A stretch of DNA of 38,639 nt. It comes from Archangiaceae bacterium (GTDB lineage Bacteria; Myxococcota; Myxococcia; Myxococcales; Myxococcaceae). The stretch covers positions 1 to 38,639 of the forward strand of contig JAACJQ010000146.1 in NCBI GenBank assembly GCA_016879935.1, given 5' to 3'. This document shows positions 23,845 through 31,436 of this stretch, one piece after another (within the stretch, counting starts at the first letter, position 1; each line of letters starts with the position of its first letter). The notes under the pieces were generated by a model that searched no databases, was not told the DNA's origin, and saw only the letters and a program-made list of their open reading frames with translations. Both the position numbers and the translations under genes were made by a program.

Positions 23845-25052
23845 CGGCGCTGACGATGGTGGTGCTCGCAGCGAGCGTCGACGGTGGAGTGACGGGCGAG
23901 CTGCAGGTCACCACCGCCTCCGAAGGCTGCTTCACGAAGCTCTCGGCGACGACGCCAGCGGTGCGCTGGGCCTGGCGGTCGTCGTGCGGGCTCGACTGGG
24001 TGCAGCACCACGCCTTCGTCGGTACGACGCTCGCGCTCGGCAACTACGCCCACCATCCCGTGCAGCTCTTCGACGAGACGCGCGCCGTGAAGGTCGAAGA
24101 CGGGCGGGCCCCCACCTTCGGAGCGCAGCCTGTCGCACGCGTTCGTGAAGCGTTGGAGCGGGGGCTCCCGCCCGGCGTGACCGAGGTGGCGTTCGACGCC
24201 CGCGATCGCTCGGTGCTCGCGATGCGTGAAGGCCAGTTCGTGCGCGCGAAGCGAGACCCGAAGGCCCCGGGCGGCTGGGCGATGGAGCCCGTGTACCCGA
24301 CTCCCGTCGGCTGGGTGAACCGCGCCGCCCTCGCGTGGGACAGGAACGCCTCGGCGAAGGCGCCCTGGACCGTCACGTCGACGCTCGCGTCCACCGGGGT
24401 GCGCACGCAGCTGCACGGCCCCGATGGCTCCGTCCGAGCGTTGCTGGAGGTACCGCGCACGACGGCCGAGGTGACGACCGATCACCTCTCGACCGTGATG
24501 CTGCCTGGCGCGTCGTTGCCCCTCGTCTCGGTGCTCTTTCGTGATGGCCATCACACGCTCTTCGTGCCCGACGCGACCACGACGAGCGGCTACCGGTCGC
24601 AGACGTTCACGCAGGTGCCCATCGCGCTGCCTTCGGTGATGCCTGCCGACGCGTCGACCACCCCAACCTCGCCTCCCCGCCGGTGCAGCGAGACCGTGCT
24701 CGAGCACGTCGGTGAAGCGCGGACACAGCCGACGGTGTTCGAGCATCGCGGCCGTGCCTTCGTCGCCTACGGCGTGCGCACGACGCGGGCACGCTTTCAC
24801 TTTGGGCTGGTGCCGCGTGGCGGGCAGACACCCGAGCACGACTCGTTCGCCTGCGAGTGGGTCGAAGACACGCGCGACGTCACGCCGGCGCTCGTCGTCG
24901 CCGAGGTGCAGGCCGATGGAACGTCGACGGAGCGACTTCGCATCGACCTCCTCGAGCCCGTTCAACAGCTCGTCGTCGACGAGGGGGCTGACCACCTCGC
25001 GGTGATGCTCAAGGGGCAGGAGCTGACGGTGCTCTCGCTCGACCTGCGCTGA
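23841..25052 (+). CDS. Exported beta-rich protein of unknown function (403 aa), second of a tandem pair
   Basis: Two adjacent GTG codons (23838 and 23841) are possible starts. I prefer 23841, which overlaps the previous stop as GTGA and lies seven bases after GGAGG. The N-terminus (VTALTMVVLAASVDGGV) is a short signal-like helix without a lipobox Cys. The body is beta-rich, with FTKLSATTPAVRWAWRSSCG, AFDARDRSVLAMREGQFVRA, FEHRGRAFVAYGVRTTRARF and the closing AVMLKGQELTVLSLDLR. The spacing of strands parallels the C-terminal half of the preceding lipoprotein. A coupled pair of similar exported proteins suggests a two-component envelope complex. No motif gives a function. Confidence 0.72.
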   Translation: MTALTMVVLAASVDGGVTGELQVTTASEGCFTKLSATTPAVRWAWRSSCGLDWVQHHAFVGTTLALGNYAHHPVQLFDETRAVKVEDGRAPTFGAQPVARVREALERGLPPGVTEVAFDARDRSVLAMREGQFVRAKRDPKAPGGWAMEPVYPTPVGWVNRAALAWDRNASAKAPWTVTSTLASTGVRTQLHGPDGSVRALLEVPRTTAEVTTDHLSTVMLPGASLPLVSVLFRDGHHTLFVPDATTTSGYRSQTFTQVPIALPSVMPADASTTPTSPPRRCSETVLEHVGEARTQPTVFEHRGRAFVAYGVRTTRARFHFGLVPRGGQTPEHDSFACEWVEDTRDVTPALVVAEVQADGTSTERLRIDLLEPVQQLVVDEGADHLAVMLKGQELTVLSLDLR

Positions 25053-25171
25053 AGCTCGCACCGTTGCGCATGACGACGACGACGCTCGCGCGCGCGTCAC
25101 GTCGCCGGGAGACACTGCCCGGTCCCCGCCCCCTCTGGCCGTCGGGACCGTGACCTGCGCAGACTCCCGCC
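25053..25171. other. Intergenic gap, no gene seen
   Basis: This 119-bp gap is GC-rich throughout. The only notable element is CAGACT at 25160-25165, exactly six bases before the next ATG, which may be a -10 box for a leaderless mRNA. I see no terminator hairpin after the preceding gene. Confidence 0.4.
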
Positions 25172-25405
25172 ATGCGCTTGCTGCTCCTCCTGACGCTGCT
25201 CTCGTTGTCCGCCGCTGCCCAGAAGCCGCAGGAGCCACGCGCTCCGAAGACCGAGTTCACCTTCGACGGCGACCTCATCGAAGGCACGGGCGACGCGCCC
25301 GACGTCGAGCTCGTGCAGAAGACCCAGCGCCCGAGGCACGACCGGCTGCTCAAGGTACGCGACTCGTTTCGCCGCGAGGTGCTGGCGTCAGTGAGCCAGC
25401 TCTGA
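25172..25405 (+). CDS. Small secreted protein, 77 aa, unknown function
   Basis: The protein begins MRLLLLLTLLSLSAAAQ, a clear Sec signal peptide with likely cleavage after AAA or AAAQ, leaving about 60 residues. The mature part is charged: TEFTFDGDLIEGTGDAPDVE, then VQKTQRPRHDRLLKVRDSF and RREVLASVSQL. The last third is a basic amphipathic helix. There are no Cys, so no disulphides or haem. It is 15 bp upstream of the haem-c repeat protein in the same direction and probably shares its operon. The pattern 'FDGDLIEG' plus a basic C-terminal helix feels conserved, but I cannot attach a family name. Confidence 0.72.
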   Translation: MRLLLLLTLLSLSAAAQKPQEPRAPKTEFTFDGDLIEGTGDAPDVELVQKTQRPRHDRLLKVRDSFRREVLASVSQL

Positions 25406-25420
25406 GGTAGACGGGAGCGC

Positions 25421-26548
25421 ATGACGCCGCTCCTCTTCAGTGCGCTGGTCCTCGCCGCACCCGATGCCGGCACCTCGACCACGCCGACCCAGGCCGTGAT
25501 GCGCGGCGCGCTCGAAGCGCTGTTCGGTCTCGAACCCATCATCGCGAACCCCGAGCGGCTCAGAGACCCACTCCAGGCCGAAGACATCGGCCGCCGCCTC
25601 GACGTGCTCGCGAGCCTCAAGCACGCCTTCCCCGCCGACGCGAAGGCGCAGGAGCCCGCCACGGCCGCGCTGTCGGGCCTCTTCTCGCAGTACGCACTCG
25701 AGACGCGCCGCCGCTTCACCTTCGGCGACCGGGAGACCGTGCCGGCCCGCGTGCGTACGCTGATGAGCCTCTGCTTCACCTGTCACAGCCGCGAACGCGC
25801 GCCGGCCGACTACCAGGACATGGAGAAGCACCTCGAGGCGATGAAGCTGTCGCCGTTCGACAAGGCGCTCTACCTCGCGGCGACGCGGCAGTTCGACAAG
25901 GCCATCGACGAGTACGGCGCCGTCATCGCGCAGCCGGCGAAAGACGAGAAGGCCGTGCTGCTGCAGGCGCGCGCGATTCGTGAGCTGCTCACGTTGCTGG
26001 TGCGCGTGAAGGACGACGCGAAAGCGACCGACGTCTTCCTCGAAGGGCTCGGCCAACGTGACGACCTCGCGCCCTTCCTGAAGCGGCCGGTGGCGGCGTG
26101 GCGCAAAGACGTCGCGACCTGGCGAAAGGAGAACTTCGACGCGCAGCGCGCCTCGGCGAAGGAGCTCTTCGTCAAGGCGAAGGCGCTGGTGACGAAGGCG
26201 AGCGGGCCGCGCAGCTACCTGCCCGACGAGACCTACGACGTGGCCTACCTGCGGGCGAGCGCGTACCTGAACCTCGCGCTGCACAAAGACCCGAAGCTGC
26301 CGCAGCGGGGTGAAGCGCTCTTCCTGCTCGGGCTCTGCGCGGGGGCGCTCAAGTCTCCCCTGCTCTGGGACGTCGACCTGCTCTTCTTCGAGGCCTGCGT
26401 GCGCGAGAACCCGAAGACGGCGCTGGCGAAGCAGTGCTTCACGCAGCTCTCCGACCGGCTCTACTTCGGCTTCACCGGCTCTTCGGGAACGCACCTGCCC
26501 GAAGACGAGCTCGAGCGCCTCTCGACCCTTCGCGCGCTGGCCGAGTGA
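25421..26548 (+). CDS. Periplasmic repeat protein with single c-type haem motif
   Basis: The 375-residue protein starts at ATG 25421 with GGGAG upstream. Its N-terminus MTPLLFSALVLAAPDAG is a short signal peptide. One CxxCH haem-attachment motif is present at Cys118-Phe-Thr-Cys121-His122 (MSLCFTCHSRER). The rest is almost all helical, with paired helices resembling TPR/Sel1-like repeats: FDKALYLAATRQFDKAIDEY, EKAVLLQARAIRELLTLLV, YLRASAYLNLALHKDPKLP and GEALFLLGLCAG. A single haem in a helical scaffold suggests a redox sensor or an electron-transfer adaptor. The distal haem ligand is not obvious. The neighbouring small secreted protein may be its partner. Confidence 0.8.
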   Translation: MTPLLFSALVLAAPDAGTSTTPTQAVMRGALEALFGLEPIIANPERLRDPLQAEDIGRRLDVLASLKHAFPADAKAQEPATAALSGLFSQYALETRRRFTFGDRETVPARVRTLMSLCFTCHSRERAPADYQDMEKHLEAMKLSPFDKALYLAATRQFDKAIDEYGAVIAQPAKDEKAVLLQARAIRELLTLLVRVKDDAKATDVFLEGLGQRDDLAPFLKRPVAAWRKDVATWRKENFDAQRASAKELFVKAKALVTKASGPRSYLPDETYDVAYLRASAYLNLALHKDPKLPQRGEALFLLGLCAGALKSPLLWDVDLLFFEACVRENPKTALAKQCFTQLSDRLYFGFTGSSGTHLPEDELERLSTLRALAE

Positions 26549-26549
26549 C

Positions 26550-27455
26550 GTGAGCACATCGAAGCTGTCTCCCCGCGCCGCACACGCGTTGCTGCACGTC
26601 ACGGTGTTCGTCTGGGGCTTCACGGCCATTCTCGGCCGGCTCATCAGCATCTCGGCGGTGCCGCTCGTCTGGTACCGCCTGCTCATCGTCATTCCGGTGA
26701 TGGCGCTGGTGCTGAGGCTGAAGAAGCAGTCGTTCTTCACGAAGCCGAAGACGCAGCGCGCGTTCTGGGCCATCGGCGTGCTCGTCGCGCTGCACTGGCT
26801 CTGCTTCTACGGCTGCATCAAGTACGCGGGCGTGGCGGTGGCGGTGTTGTGCCTGTCGTCGCTCACCTTCTTCACGGCGCTCATCGAGCCGCTCGTCTTC
26901 AAGCGCGGCGTCGTGGTGGCCGAGCTGCTCATCGGCGTGGCGGCCGTCGGCGGCGTGTCGTTGCTGGTGAAGTTCGAGACGAACGCGACGCCGATGGGGC
27001 TTGGGCTCGGGCTGCTCTCGAGTCTGTTCTCTGCCGGCTTCGGCACACTCAATGGTGTCTGGGCCCAGGGCGAGCCGGCAGAGCGCGTCACGTTGCACGA
27101 GCTGACGAGCGCGCTGCTGGTGACGTCGCTCGCCTTCGCCGTGTGGGACTTCGTGCCGCCGTGGGCGTTGAGCGCGAGTGATGGGCTGTGGCTGATGCTG
27201 CTCGCCATCGTGTGCACGGTGTTCCCGTGGCTGGCGAGCCTGCGCATTCTCGAGACGCTCTCGCCGTACACGCTGGCGCTCGCCGTCACGCTCGAGCCCG
27301 TCTACTCGCTGGTGCTCGCGTACGTGCTGTTCCCCGGAGAAGAGCAGCTCACCTGGCGCTTCTATTCGGGCGCCGCCGCGCTGCTTTCGCTCGTGTTGCT
27401 CAACGCATGGCTGAAGCGGCCGAAGCGGGAGCACCGCTCCGCAGCCACGGCCTGA
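26550..27455 (+). CDS. EamA/DMT-family permease (10 TM)
   Basis: The start is GTG 26550, one base after the preceding stop. The 301-residue protein has about ten hydrophobic helices in two homologous halves. The first half has ALLHVTVFVWGFTAILGRLI, VPLVWYRLLIVIPVMALVL, FWAIGVLVALHWLCFYGCIK and VAVAVLCLSSLTFFTALIEP. The second has FSAGFGTLNGVWAQ and LRILETLSPYTLALAVTLEPV, the family's 'LEPv' signature near the end. A basic tail faces the cytoplasm. DMT transporters of this class export or import amino acids, nucleosides or similar small metabolites; the substrate cannot be told from the sequence. Whether it belongs functionally with the haem protein upstream is unclear. Confidence 0.9.
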   Translation: MSTSKLSPRAAHALLHVTVFVWGFTAILGRLISISAVPLVWYRLLIVIPVMALVLRLKKQSFFTKPKTQRAFWAIGVLVALHWLCFYGCIKYAGVAVAVLCLSSLTFFTALIEPLVFKRGVVVAELLIGVAAVGGVSLLVKFETNATPMGLGLGLLSSLFSAGFGTLNGVWAQGEPAERVTLHELTSALLVTSLAFAVWDFVPPWALSASDGLWLMLLAIVCTVFPWLASLRILETLSPYTLALAVTLEPVYSLVLAYVLFPGEEQLTWRFYSGAAALLSLVLLNAWLKRPKREHRSAATA

Positions 27456-27496
27456 CCACGCCGTCATGTCGCGCGTGTCACGGTCGGTTCGCAGCG

Positions 27497-27514
27497 TGGG
27501 AGGGAGCTCTCCCA
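27497..27514. terminator. Hairpin after the permease gene, weak terminator candidate
   Basis: TGGGAG-GGAGCT-CTCCCA gives a 6-bp stem 41 bases past the permease stop, with no T-run. The rest of the 147-bp gap (27456-27602) holds no other clear signal apart from a GGGGAGG ribosome site for the next gene. Confidence 0.3.
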
Positions 27515-27602
27515 ACCCGCCGATTCGACTCGTCTGACGCGTTGGCCGCCGCTTTGCTCTTCGCGCCCCGCACACCGCTGGGCCGGGGAGGAACTCAGTC
27601 AC

Positions 27603-27962
27603 ATGTCACTGTCGAAGTGTCCGTCGTGCGTTGGCGTCGTGCCGAATCAGGCGACCACGTGTCCACATTGTGAAATCCCGCTCGCTCCGAAGTCGTCGCT
27701 GGGGAAGGTCGCGCTCGGCCTGCTCGGTGGCCTCGGCGCCTCGATGACGTTGATGGCCTGCTACGGCGCGCCTGCCTCGAGCTGCTACCAGCGCGTTCAG
27801 CTCCCCGACGGCGGCAGCACCACCGACTACGTCTGCGATGACGAGCGAGACGCGTCCATCGCCATTCCCGGTGATGCGGGCGTGCGCGATGGCGGTGCCA
27901 CCGACGGCGGCGCTTCGGATGCCGGCGTCACCGATGCGGGCGCAGGCGACGGCGGACCCTGA
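27603..27962 (+). CDS. Zinc-ribbon + membrane/lipobox peptide with ACYGAP motif; candidate radical SAM substrate
   Basis: This 119-residue protein has four parts. Residues 5-24 form a zinc ribbon (CPSC...CPHC: Cys6, Cys9, Cys20, Cys23). Residues 34-51 are one hydrophobic helix (LGKVALGLLGGLGASMTL). Cys53 sits in MACYGAPASSC, lipobox-like, and is followed by Cys61 and Cys78 in a short polar region. The last 35 residues are an acidic DAG/DGG repeat tail. The Cys-x-Tyr-Gly-x-Pro motif after a hydrophobic helix recalls the small lipoproteins (C-x-YG-x-P) encoded beside radical SAM/SPASM enzymes in Bacteroidetes. The radical SAM gene starts 5 bp downstream. A modification target is inferred; a simple membrane zinc-ribbon protein is the alternative. 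Confidence 0.72.
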   Translation: MSLSKCPSCVGVVPNQATTCPHCEIPLAPKSSLGKVALGLLGGLGASMTLMACYGAPASSCYQRVQLPDGGSTTDYVCDDERDASIAIPGDAGVRDGGATDGGASDAGVTDAGAGDGGP

Positions 27963-27967
27963 GCGCC

Positions 27968-29197
27968 ATGTCACGCCGGCAAGACCTCTCGGCTGCGTGG
28001 CACCCGGCGTACGTCGTCTGGGAGCTCACGCTCGCGTGTGACCAGCCCTGCACGCACTGTGGTTCGCGGGCAGGCACGGCGCGCGAGGGTGAGCTCTCGA
28101 CCGAGAAGGCGCTCTCGGTCGTTCACGAATTGAAAGAGCTCGGCGCGCGAGAGGTCGTGCTCATCGGCGGAGAGGCCTACCTGCACCCGGGCTTCCTCGA
28201 CGTGGTGGCGGCGCTGAAGAAAGCGGGCATTCGGCCCGTGCTGACGACGGGCGGCCGGGGCATCGACCGCTCGCTCGCCTTCAAGATGGCAGGCGCGGGG
28301 CTGTTTCAGGCCTCCGTCTCCATCGATGGCCTCGAGCCCACGCACGACCTCATGCGCGCGGCGAAGGGCAGCTTTCAGTCGGCCACCGCGGCCATCGGCT
28401 TCATGCGCGAGGCGGGCATTCGTGTGTCGGCGAACACGAACGTGAACCGGCTCAACCTCGGCGACCTCGAGGCGCTGTTCGAGCACCTTCGCGCGCAGGG
28501 CATCACCGCCTGGCAGGTGCAGATCACCGCGCCGCTTGGGCGGGCGGCAGACCGGCCCGCGATGCTGCTCCAGCCGTGGGACCTCATCGAGCTCGTGCCC
28601 CGCGTGCTCGCGCTGAAGCAGAAGGCGTGGGCCGAGTCGCGCATCGCCGTGATGCCGGGGAACAACCTGGGCTACTTCCACCCCGACGAACCGAAGCTGC
28701 GGTCGCTCTCGGGCGCGCCTGCCGATGACACGTGGGGCGGCTGTCACGCTGGCCGCTTCGTGATGGGCATCGAGGCGAACGGTGGCGTGAAGGGCTGCCC
28801 GTCGCTGCAACCGTCGTACATCGGCGGCTCGTTGAAAGACGCGTCGCTGCGGTCGATCTGGGAGTCGTCCGAAGAACTCGCCTTCACGCGAAACCGCACG
28901 ACCGAAGCGCTGTGGGGTTTCTGCAAGACCTGCCCGTTCGCGAAGGAGTGCCTCGGCGGCTGCACCTTCACCGCCCACGCGGTGCTCGGCCGGCCCGGCA
29001 ACAACCCGCTCTGCTACTTCCGCGCGCAGTCGCTCAAGAAGCAGGGCAAACGGGAGCGCCTGGTGCTGAAGGAGAGCGCTCCCGGTCGGCCGTTCGACAA
29101 CGGCCGCTTCGAGCTGGTCGAAGAGCCGTTCGATGCACCCGACGTGAAACCGCCGACGCCACGCGAGCTGGTGAAGAAGCGGGCGCCGGCGAACTGA
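27968..29197 (+). CDS. Radical SAM / SPASM-domain peptide-maturase-like enzyme
   Basis: The 409-residue protein has the radical SAM cluster motif ACDQPCTHCGSRAG with Cys24, Cys28 and Cys31 (Cx3Cx2C). The TIM-barrel elements are VVLIGGEAYLHPGF (GGE, SAM amine binding), PVLTTGGRGI, ASVSIDGLEPTHD and VSANTNVNRLN. A C-terminal SPASM region (~255-360) supplies further Cys: WGGCHAGR, GVKGCPSL, WGFCKTCPFAKECLGGC and NNPLCYF, enough for two auxiliary 4Fe-4S clusters. This architecture modifies ribosomal peptides or protein side chains. It follows the zinc-ribbon/ACYGAP gene by 5 bp and probably acts on it. A basic Lys-rich tail ends the protein. Its stop abuts the msr gene's stop (TGATCA). Confidence 0.92.
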   Translation: MSRRQDLSAAWHPAYVVWELTLACDQPCTHCGSRAGTAREGELSTEKALSVVHELKELGAREVVLIGGEAYLHPGFLDVVAALKKAGIRPVLTTGGRGIDRSLAFKMAGAGLFQASVSIDGLEPTHDLMRAAKGSFQSATAAIGFMREAGIRVSANTNVNRLNLGDLEALFEHLRAQGITAWQVQITAPLGRAADRPAMLLQPWDLIELVPRVLALKQKAWAESRIAVMPGNNLGYFHPDEPKLRSLSGAPADDTWGGCHAGRFVMGIEANGGVKGCPSLQPSYIGGSLKDASLRSIWESSEELAFTRNRTTEALWGFCKTCPFAKECLGGCTFTAHAVLGRPGNNPLCYFRAQSLKKQGKRERLVLKESAPGRPFDNGRFELVEEPFDAPDVKPPTPRELVKKRAPAN

Positions 29198-30286
29198 TCA
29201 ATCGCGCATGAAGTGGCAGGTGTACCCGCCAGGGTTCTTCTCCAGATAGTCCTGGTGGTAGTCCTCACCCTTCCACCACTTCTTGAACGGCTCGATGGTG
29301 GTGGCGATGGGCTTCTTCCACTTCCCCGCCTTGTTCACGCGCGCGATGACCTCTTCGGCCGTCTTCTTCTGTGCGTCGTCGACGGGGAAGAGCGCCGAGC
29401 GGTACTGCGTGCCGACGTCGTTGCCCTGACGGTTGGGCGTGGTCGGGTCGTGCATGCGGAAGAACCACTTCTCGAGCAGGTCCGAGTACGAGATCACGCT
29501 CGGGTCGAAGACGACCTTCACCGACTCGGCGTGGCCCGACTTGCTGTCGTGGGTGTCGTCGTACTTCGGGTTGTCGAGGTGACCGCCGGTGTAGCCAACC
29601 TCGGTCTCGACCACGCCGGGAATCTTGCGGAGCAGATCCTCCATGCCCCAGAAGCAGCCACCAGCGAGGTACGCCGTCTCGGTCTTCACGTTCGTCTTCT
29701 CCTTCGCGCCGACGCTCTGGAACAGCTTCGCGTACTCGCCGTAGCCCTCGGCCTCGAGCTTCGCGACGGGGATGAAGCGCAGCGACGCCGAGTTGATGCA
29801 GTAGCGCAGACCGCCCTTGTCGCTGGGGCCGTCATCGAAGACGTGGCCGAGGTGGGCGTCACCCGACTTCGAGCGCACCTCGACGCGCACCATGCCGAAG
29901 GCCATGTCTTTGTGCTCGGTGACGACCTGCTTCTGAATGGGCTTGGTGAAGCTCGGCCAGCCCGAGCCCGAGTCGAACTTGTCGGTCGAGCTGAAGAGCG
30001 GCTCGCCGGTGGTGACGTCGACGTAGATACCGGCCTCGTGGTTGTCCCAGTAGGCGTTGCGAAACGGCGGCTCGGTGGCGGCTTCGCAGGTCACCTTGAA
30101 CTGCTCGGCGGTGAGCTTCTGCTTGAGCTCGTCTTTGGAGGGCTTGAGGTAGTTCTTCACGGGCAGCTCCTGTTCGGTGGCGGTCGAGGTGTTGGCGCCG
30201 ACGCGCTTCGTCTTCGCCGCCTGCGCCCAGGCGACCGCAGCGACGGCGAGGACGATTCCAACCAGCAGGAAGACGAGGCGATTCAT
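29198..30286 (-). CDS. msrBA: Periplasmic bifunctional methionine sulfoxide reductase MsrB-MsrA
   Basis: I start at ATG 30286 ([20 protein letters not shown]), which has GGAG nine bases upstream and gives a Sec signal peptide; total 362 residues. The MsrB domain comes first (~45-175), with [24 protein letters not shown] and the nucleophile in [11 protein letters not shown] (Cys163). The two CxxC pairs that bind zinc in many MsrB proteins are absent. The MsrA domain follows (~205-362), with [10 protein letters not shown] (nucleophile Cys211), VGYTGG, GHAESV and [19 protein letters not shown]. It would repair both R- and S-methionine sulfoxide in exported proteins. The resolving partner and electron donor are not encoded nearby. 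The order B-then-A is reversed relative to the common PilB layout. Confidence 0.94.
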   Translation of the reverse strand: MNRLVFLLVGIVLAVAAVAWAQAAKTKRVGANTSTATEQELPVKNYLKPSKDELKQKLTAEQFKVTCEAATEPPFRNAYWDNHEAGIYVDVTTGEPLFSSTDKFDSGSGWPSFTKPIQKQVVTEHKDMAFGMVRVEVRSKSGDAHLGHVFDDGPSDKGGLRYCINSASLRFIPVAKLEAEGYGEYAKLFQSVGAKEKTNVKTETAYLAGGCFWGMEDLLRKIPGVVETEVGYTGGHLDNPKYDDTHDSKSGHAESVKVVFDPSVISYSDLLEKWFFRMHDPTTPNRQGNDVGTQYRSALFPVDDAQKKTAEEVIARVNKAGKWKKPIATTIEPFKKWWKGEDYHQDYLEKNPGGYTCHFMRD

Positions 30287-30401
30287 CGTGTCGGGCTCCA
30301 TGGTTCGTTCGAAGACACGAGGCTTACGCCACGTGCCCGAAGCTGGTTTCGCCCAATCGGGTGGAGCGCGCCGAACCGACTGATTCGACTCGAGTTTCGG
30401 C

Positions 30402-31394
30402 TCAGGCGCGCTCGAACAAGGCGCCCGCCCAGGTGAGCCCCGAGCCGACGACGCACAACGCGATGGCCTGGCCGAGCTGGTCGCTGCCCCAGTGCTCCGA
30501 GAACACGCTCGGCGCGCCCGACGAGCCGACGTTGCCACGGGAGTCGACGTTGAAGAGATGACGCCCTTCGGGCACCTCGCAGCGGCGGGCGACGGCCTCG
30601 AGCATGCGCAGGTTGGCCTGGTGGCCGATGAAGGTGAGGTCGTTCACATTGCCGCCGCGCTTCACCCAGTCGGCGCGCAGCACCTCGTAGACTTCGCTGG
30701 CGCGTTTGACAGCGAACTTCTGCACCTCGGCGCCCTGCTGCGTGAAGTGACCGAAGCGCGGCACCTTCACCTTGTCGGCGCCGGCGGGCTCGCCCTTGAG
30801 GTACGTCGACGTCACCTTCCACGGCCCGGGAATGCGGGGCGAGACGATGGCGGCGGTGGAGCAGTCTCCCCACAACACGCAGCTCGAGCGGTCGCTGTAG
30901 TCGACGACGCGGGTCGAGTTCTCGGGGTTCACCAGCATGATGAAGTCGGGCAGCTTCTCGGGCCGCATGGCCTCGATGAAGTAGAGCTGGCTGCAGAAGC
31001 TGGAGCAGGCGCTCGCGACGTCGAGGGAGGGGCCATCGACCCCCAGTGCTTCGGCCACGCGGTTGGCCTCGGCGGGAATGCACTCGTCGGGGCTGCAGCT
31101 GCCCGAGAGCACCATGCCGATGTCTTTGACGGTGAGCTTCGCGCGCTCCAGCGCCAGCCTGCCCGCACGCGCGCCCGTCTCGGCGTTCGACAGCGTGGCG
31201 GCCTCGATGGCCTGCCGCGGGTCTTTGTTCTTCGTCTCGCGAATGTAGTCGAGCGGCAGCACGGTGTGCCGGGAGCGGATGCCGACCCGCTCCATGATCC
31301 ACGCTTCGTTCGTCTCGATGCCGAGGCTCTCGAGAAACGCGTTGGTGACGAGGTTCTCGGGGTGAAAGTGACCGATGGCGTGCAGGTACAACAC
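30402..31394 (-). CDS. 3-oxoacyl-ACP synthase III (FabH/KAS III) family protein
   Basis: The 330-residue protein begins at GTG 31394, which lies 8 bases after GGGAGG. It has the KAS III triad: Cys130 in [11 protein letters not shown], His258 in [10 protein letters not shown] and Asn288 in [14 protein letters not shown]. The N-terminal half has ERVGIRSRH and [12 protein letters not shown], and [15 protein letters not shown] marks the dimer core. Such enzymes condense an acyl-CoA starter with malonyl-ACP or carry out related ester/thioester condensations. No other fatty acid genes lie beside it, so a specialised role (branched starter, secondary metabolite) is as likely as housekeeping FabH. 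Its leader can fold to hide the ribosome site (31399-31432). Confidence 0.9.
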   Translation of the reverse strand: MLYLHAIGHFHPENLVTNAFLESLGIETNEAWIMERVGIRSRHTVLPLDYIRETKNKDPRQAIEAATLSNAETGARAGRLALERAKLTVKDIGMVLSGSCSPDECIPAEANRVAEALGVDGPSLDVASACSSFCSQLYFIEAMRPEKLPDFIMLVNPENSTRVVDYSDRSSCVLWGDCSTAAIVSPRIPGPWKVTSTYLKGEPAGADKVKVPRFGHFTQQGAEVQKFAVKRASEVYEVLRADWVKRGGNVNDLTFIGHQANLRMLEAVARRCEVPEGRHLFNVDSRGNVGSSGAPSVFSEHWGSDQLGQAIALCVVGSGLTWAGALFERA

Positions 31395-31432
31395 GGAAGA
31401 ACCCTCCCAACGGTGGAGCGAAGGGAGGGTTC
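31395..31432 (-). promoter_or_regulatory. Shine-Dalgarno-sequestering hairpin in the KAS III leader
   Basis: On the leftward strand GAACCCTCCC and GGGAGGGTTC are perfect 10-bp complements (31423-31432 and 31399-31408) around a 14-base loop. The second arm holds the ribosome site GGGAGG, eight bases before the GTG start. When folded, the start region would be closed, so translation could be controlled by a protein, RNA or ligand that opens it. Confidence 0.6.
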
Positions 31433-31436
31433 GTAG

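Noticed and set aside
26472-27602. A 376-codon minus-strand frame opposite the EamA permease
   Set aside because: Extremely Arg/Glu/Gln/His-rich composition that mirrors a hydrophobic membrane protein on the other strand.
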